Assembly: GCA_016866375.1 (NCBI GenBank)
Contig: VGMK01000082.1
Span: 1-8,270 of the forward strand
DNA from: Bacteroidota bacterium
Lineage (GTDB): Bacteria > Bacteroidota > Bacteroidia > Flavobacteriales_D > Crocinitomicaceae
DNA: 8,270 nucleotides
Reading direction: 5' to 3'
Both the position numbers and the translations under genes were made by a program. Below, piece by piece: positions 6,689-8,270 of this stretch (its first letter is position 1; the number at the start of each line of letters is the position of its first letter). The notes beneath the pieces are model-generated. The model was not told the DNA's origin. It was given only the letters and a program-made list of their open reading frames with translations, and made no database searches.

Positions 6689-7126
6689 TTAAATAAACTC
6701 AAAAAACTCACTTTTCGCAAATGGCAAAGTCATTTCCTCAGCATCATTTGATTTTTTAATTGCGTCAAGTTGTTTTTTTGTTGCGGTTAGTTTTTCTTCA
6801 GACCTGTTTTCATCCGACTTTCTATAGTGACAAGATGTGCAAAATATATTTTTGTCTCGCCTGAATTGGCCACCACATTCGCAGCGTTCTTTCAAGGCTA
6901 CAATTGTGCCCTTTTCTGCTTTCTCATCGGAGTAGGTGAGTTTGCCGCAATCTTGACATTGATAGTGCCAGAGGTAAACACACCCATTCGATGTATTCAA
7001 GCGCATGTGGCCACAAAATGAGCTTGTGGTTTTGCAAACCTCGCAATCGAGCCTTAATGGACGGTAGGGGCTCATTTCGATTAAATAGTATTTGTATGGG
7101 ATGAGTTTTTTGATTTTTTCGGACAT
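6689..7126 (-). CDS. double zinc-ribbon protein of unknown function
   Basis: A 145-residue soluble protein of no family I recognise. Two probable zinc ribbons can be read: C28-x2-C31 with C57-x2-C60, and C82-x-C84 with C96-x2-C99. C38, H40, C49 and H54 are additional potential ligands. The tail after residue 102 is charged, with KKQLDAIKKSNDAEEM likely helical. Zinc ribbons of this kind often mediate nucleic-acid or protein contacts, but nothing in the sequence shows enzymatic activity. The gene lies 43 bp upstream of the methyltransferase on the same strand, so read-through could join them, although the methyltransferase has its own promoter-like box. By eye its base composition is less A+T-rich than that of the R-M genes. 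It may be cargo of the island rather than part of the R-M system. Confidence 0.75.
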   Translation of the reverse strand: MSEKIKKLIPYKYYLIEMSPYRPLRLDCEVCKTTSSFCGHMRLNTSNGCVYLWHYQCQDCGKLTYSDEKAEKGTIVALKERCECGGQFRRDKNIFCTSCHYRKSDENRSEEKLTATKKQLDAIKKSNDAEEMTLPFAKSEFFEFI

Positions 7127-7145
7127 GTTGTATGATTTAACATAT

Positions 7146-7153
7146 CAAAAGTA
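7146..7153 (-). promoter_or_regulatory. -7 promoter box of the zinc-ribbon gene
   Basis: The minus strand reads TACTTTTG, a full match to TAnnTTTG, 19 bases before the ATG at 7126. No clear -33 element is present at the expected spacing. The likely leader is only about 10-14 bases. Confidence 0.4.
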
Positions 7154-7168
7154 GGTAAGAAGGTCGTA

Positions 7169-7198
7169 AACTTTTTATGTTCTGTTCTGAACTTTTTA
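7169..7198 (+). promoter_or_regulatory. 21-bp-spaced direct repeat and palindrome in divergent promoter region
   Basis: AACTTTTTA occurs at 7169-7177 and 7190-7198, exactly 21 bases (two helical turns) apart. Between them GTTC-T-GAAC (7184-7192) is an inverted repeat, with an extra GTTC at 7179-7182. Spacing on one DNA face between two divergent genes suggests a regulator site, possibly for the WYL-like gene product encoded downstream. This is inference only, and the T-rich sequence makes chance matches likely. Confidence 0.3.
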
Positions 7199-7216
7199 AA
7201 TACCTCAACCTATTTT
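7193..7216 (+). repeat. right copy of imperfect 24-bp direct repeat
   Basis: TTTTTAA, a variable ATAC centre, then CTCAACCTATTTT, matching 3730-3753 at 21 of 24 positions in the same orientation. It lies 24 bases before the start of the downstream nuclease gene. If the block between the copies were removed, the helicase/TPR operon would run directly into this nuclease gene with one copy left between them. Confidence 0.4.
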
Positions 7217-7240
7217 CATACATTAGACGATTGTTTTTCT

Positions 7241-8245
7241 ATGAGCAACCAAAGTACAGAACAAACCATCCTGATTTTCCAAAAAATCATCGAGCGAGAG
7301 AGTAAAACTTCTACTTACAAGTTTGCACTGTTACGTGCGTTGATTGATCTCATTTCAGCGCAGTTCAGCGATTCCAATGATGCTTCTATTCCCGATTTAG
7401 CGCTGCTATTTTCGGGTCAGCAAAAGTTGCTAATCGAGGTCAAGTTTTGGGCTAAATTGACAAAAAATCAGCCTTTAACGTATCTTCAAAAGCTAAATCA
7501 GCAAAAAGGTGAGTGTTTATTTTTTCTTGTTCCTCAGCAACGCATTCCAATATTAAAGAATGAAATCATTCAAAAAATGGAACTTGAGGTAGGTGGCAAA
7601 ATAGCATATGAGTTTTCTGGTAATAATATAATTTTCAATGATTTTGCGTCAATTGGGTTGCTTTCTTGGGAAGAGTTGATGGGTTTTCTAATTGAACGCA
7701 TTGATTATACCGAACCACACCTCAAAGCAGACTTGGACCAATTACAGCAAATGATTCTAAAAATGCTGAGTCCGGATTTTTTGCCTTTTGAAGTAGGCGA
7801 TTTTGATTTCAATGCCTACAGAAAATACACACAAATGATCGAATTGATCGATGCTACCGTTGATGCAAATCCTAATTACAATACCAAGAATTTATCTTAC
7901 GGCGGGGGCAGAAATTCTTTTCAGAGGTGGTTCCTTATTCGAGATTACTATACGGCTGGTTTGGAATTACATGCGCGCTATTGGGAAGAACACGCACATC
8001 CTATTTGGTTGGTTCTTTATGGCTCCACATGGCAAAATAAAGGCAAAGTTCCATTTCCTGAAATGCCACAGTTCGAAGCTAATCTCAAGGCAGCAGGTCT
8101 TGACTACCTCGTAATCAATGAAAATAACTACCGAAAGCTTGTCTTTCCGATTACAATTCCATTTGGCCAAGATAAAGAGACTTGTTTGTTAAACATTCAA
8201 ATGCAGTTAGATTTCATTTGCGCTTGTTTACCTGAAAAAAACTAG
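7241..8245 (+). CDS. PD-(D/E)XK nuclease-family defence-island protein
   Basis: A 334-residue protein. A PD-(D/E)XK core is explicit: IPDLALLF with P51-D52, then LLIEVKFWAKLTKNQP with E66-x-K68, followed by YLQKL. I recall this pattern from nuclease-family genes common in bacterial defence islands. The C-terminal part (GGGRNSFQRWFLIRDYY about 225-241, WEEHAHPIWLVLYGSTW about 252-268) fits the same family, in which an aromatic segment follows an arginine-rich turn. Residues 20-37 (ESKTSTYKFALLRALIDL) occupy the place of the usual first helix and recall a motif I associate with HNH-type proteins. No signal peptide or membrane segment is seen. ATG 7241 has no Shine-Dalgarno sequence, and no clean -7 box was found upstream. 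It may act with the WYL-like regulator that follows; substrate and role are unknown. Confidence 0.8.
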   Translation: MSNQSTEQTILIFQKIIERESKTSTYKFALLRALIDLISAQFSDSNDASIPDLALLFSGQQKLLIEVKFWAKLTKNQPLTYLQKLNQQKGECLFFLVPQQRIPILKNEIIQKMELEVGGKIAYEFSGNNIIFNDFASIGLLSWEELMGFLIERIDYTEPHLKADLDQLQQMILKMLSPDFLPFEVGDFDFNAYRKYTQMIELIDATVDANPNYNTKNLSYGGGRNSFQRWFLIRDYYTAGLELHARYWEEHAHPIWLVLYGSTWQNKGKVPFPEMPQFEANLKAAGLDYLVINENNYRKLVFPITIPFGQDKETCLLNIQMQLDFICACLPEKN

Positions 8246-8248
8246 CCC

Positions 8249-8270
8249 ATGCCCATCAACAAAAGTGCCT
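8249..8270 (+). CDS. start of a probable WYL-domain regulator, 3' end outside window
   Basis: Three bases after the preceding stop, an ATG opens a frame reading MPINKSA before the window ends. Bacteroidota WYL-domain transcription regulators often begin with MPxNKxALIRY, and such proteins commonly control defence islands. The tight spacing implies co-transcription with the nuclease gene. Only seven residues are visible, so the call rests on resemblance and position. Confidence 0.4.

Noticed and set aside
6690..6702. AATAAACTCAA similarity to the left 24-bp repeat copy
   Set aside because: It lies in the coding end of the zinc-ribbon gene, lacks the CCTATTTT half, and is probably chance.
7851..8170. 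Overlapping frames of 87 and 67 residues inside the last nuclease gene
   Set aside because: Out-of-frame shadows of a gene whose own frame shows clear family motifs.

Overview
The DNA is A+T-rich. Two clean matches to the Bacteroidota -7 promoter consensus TAnnTTTG lie upstream of genes (TATATTTG before the methyltransferase, TACTTTTG before the zinc-ribbon gene). Most start codons lack a clear Shine-Dalgarno sequence. Together these suggest a member of the Bacteroidota; the species cannot be told from the sequence. The content is that of a defence island: nearly every gene is a nuclease, helicase, methyltransferase or small DNA-binding regulator.

Region 1 (1-3706): an SF1B (RecD/Pif1-like) helicase, cut by the left edge of the window, overlaps by 11 bp a 506-residue protein with an N-terminal TPR-like repeat and two C-terminal S1/cold-shock-like beta-barrel regions. 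From memory, this pairing resembles proteins assigned to 'TOTE' conflict systems. It is probably one translationally coupled unit.

Region 2 (3707-6688): a gene-free 310-base control region rich in inverted repeats, then a compact restriction-modification system. It consists of a 75-residue HTH controller (C) protein, two different PD-(D/E)XK nuclease-like proteins (183 and 233 residues) in the same operon, and a convergent C5-cytosine DNA methyltransferase. The last nuclease and the methyltransferase end inside one shared TTATAA. The control regions of the C gene and the methyltransferase share a sequence element (ATTGGTAATT plus TAATTATAGTATG) that looks like the C-protein operator. At the methyltransferase it abuts the -7 box, which suggests repression of the methyltransferase and control of the C-nuclease operon by one small protein.

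Region 3 (6689-8270): a double zinc-ribbon protein of unknown role lies upstream of, and co-directional with, the methyltransferase. A divergent promoter region separates it from a 334-residue PD-(D/E)XK nuclease-family protein. Four bases after that gene a new reading frame opens with MPINKSA, which resembles the start of Bacteroidota WYL-domain regulators. An imperfect 24-bp direct repeat (3730-3753 and 7193-7216) brackets the whole restriction-modification plus zinc-ribbon block and may mark it as an inserted cassette.

The strongest candidates for something undescribed are the two-nuclease C-controlled restriction-modification system with its shared operator, and the helicase plus TPR/S1-like pair.
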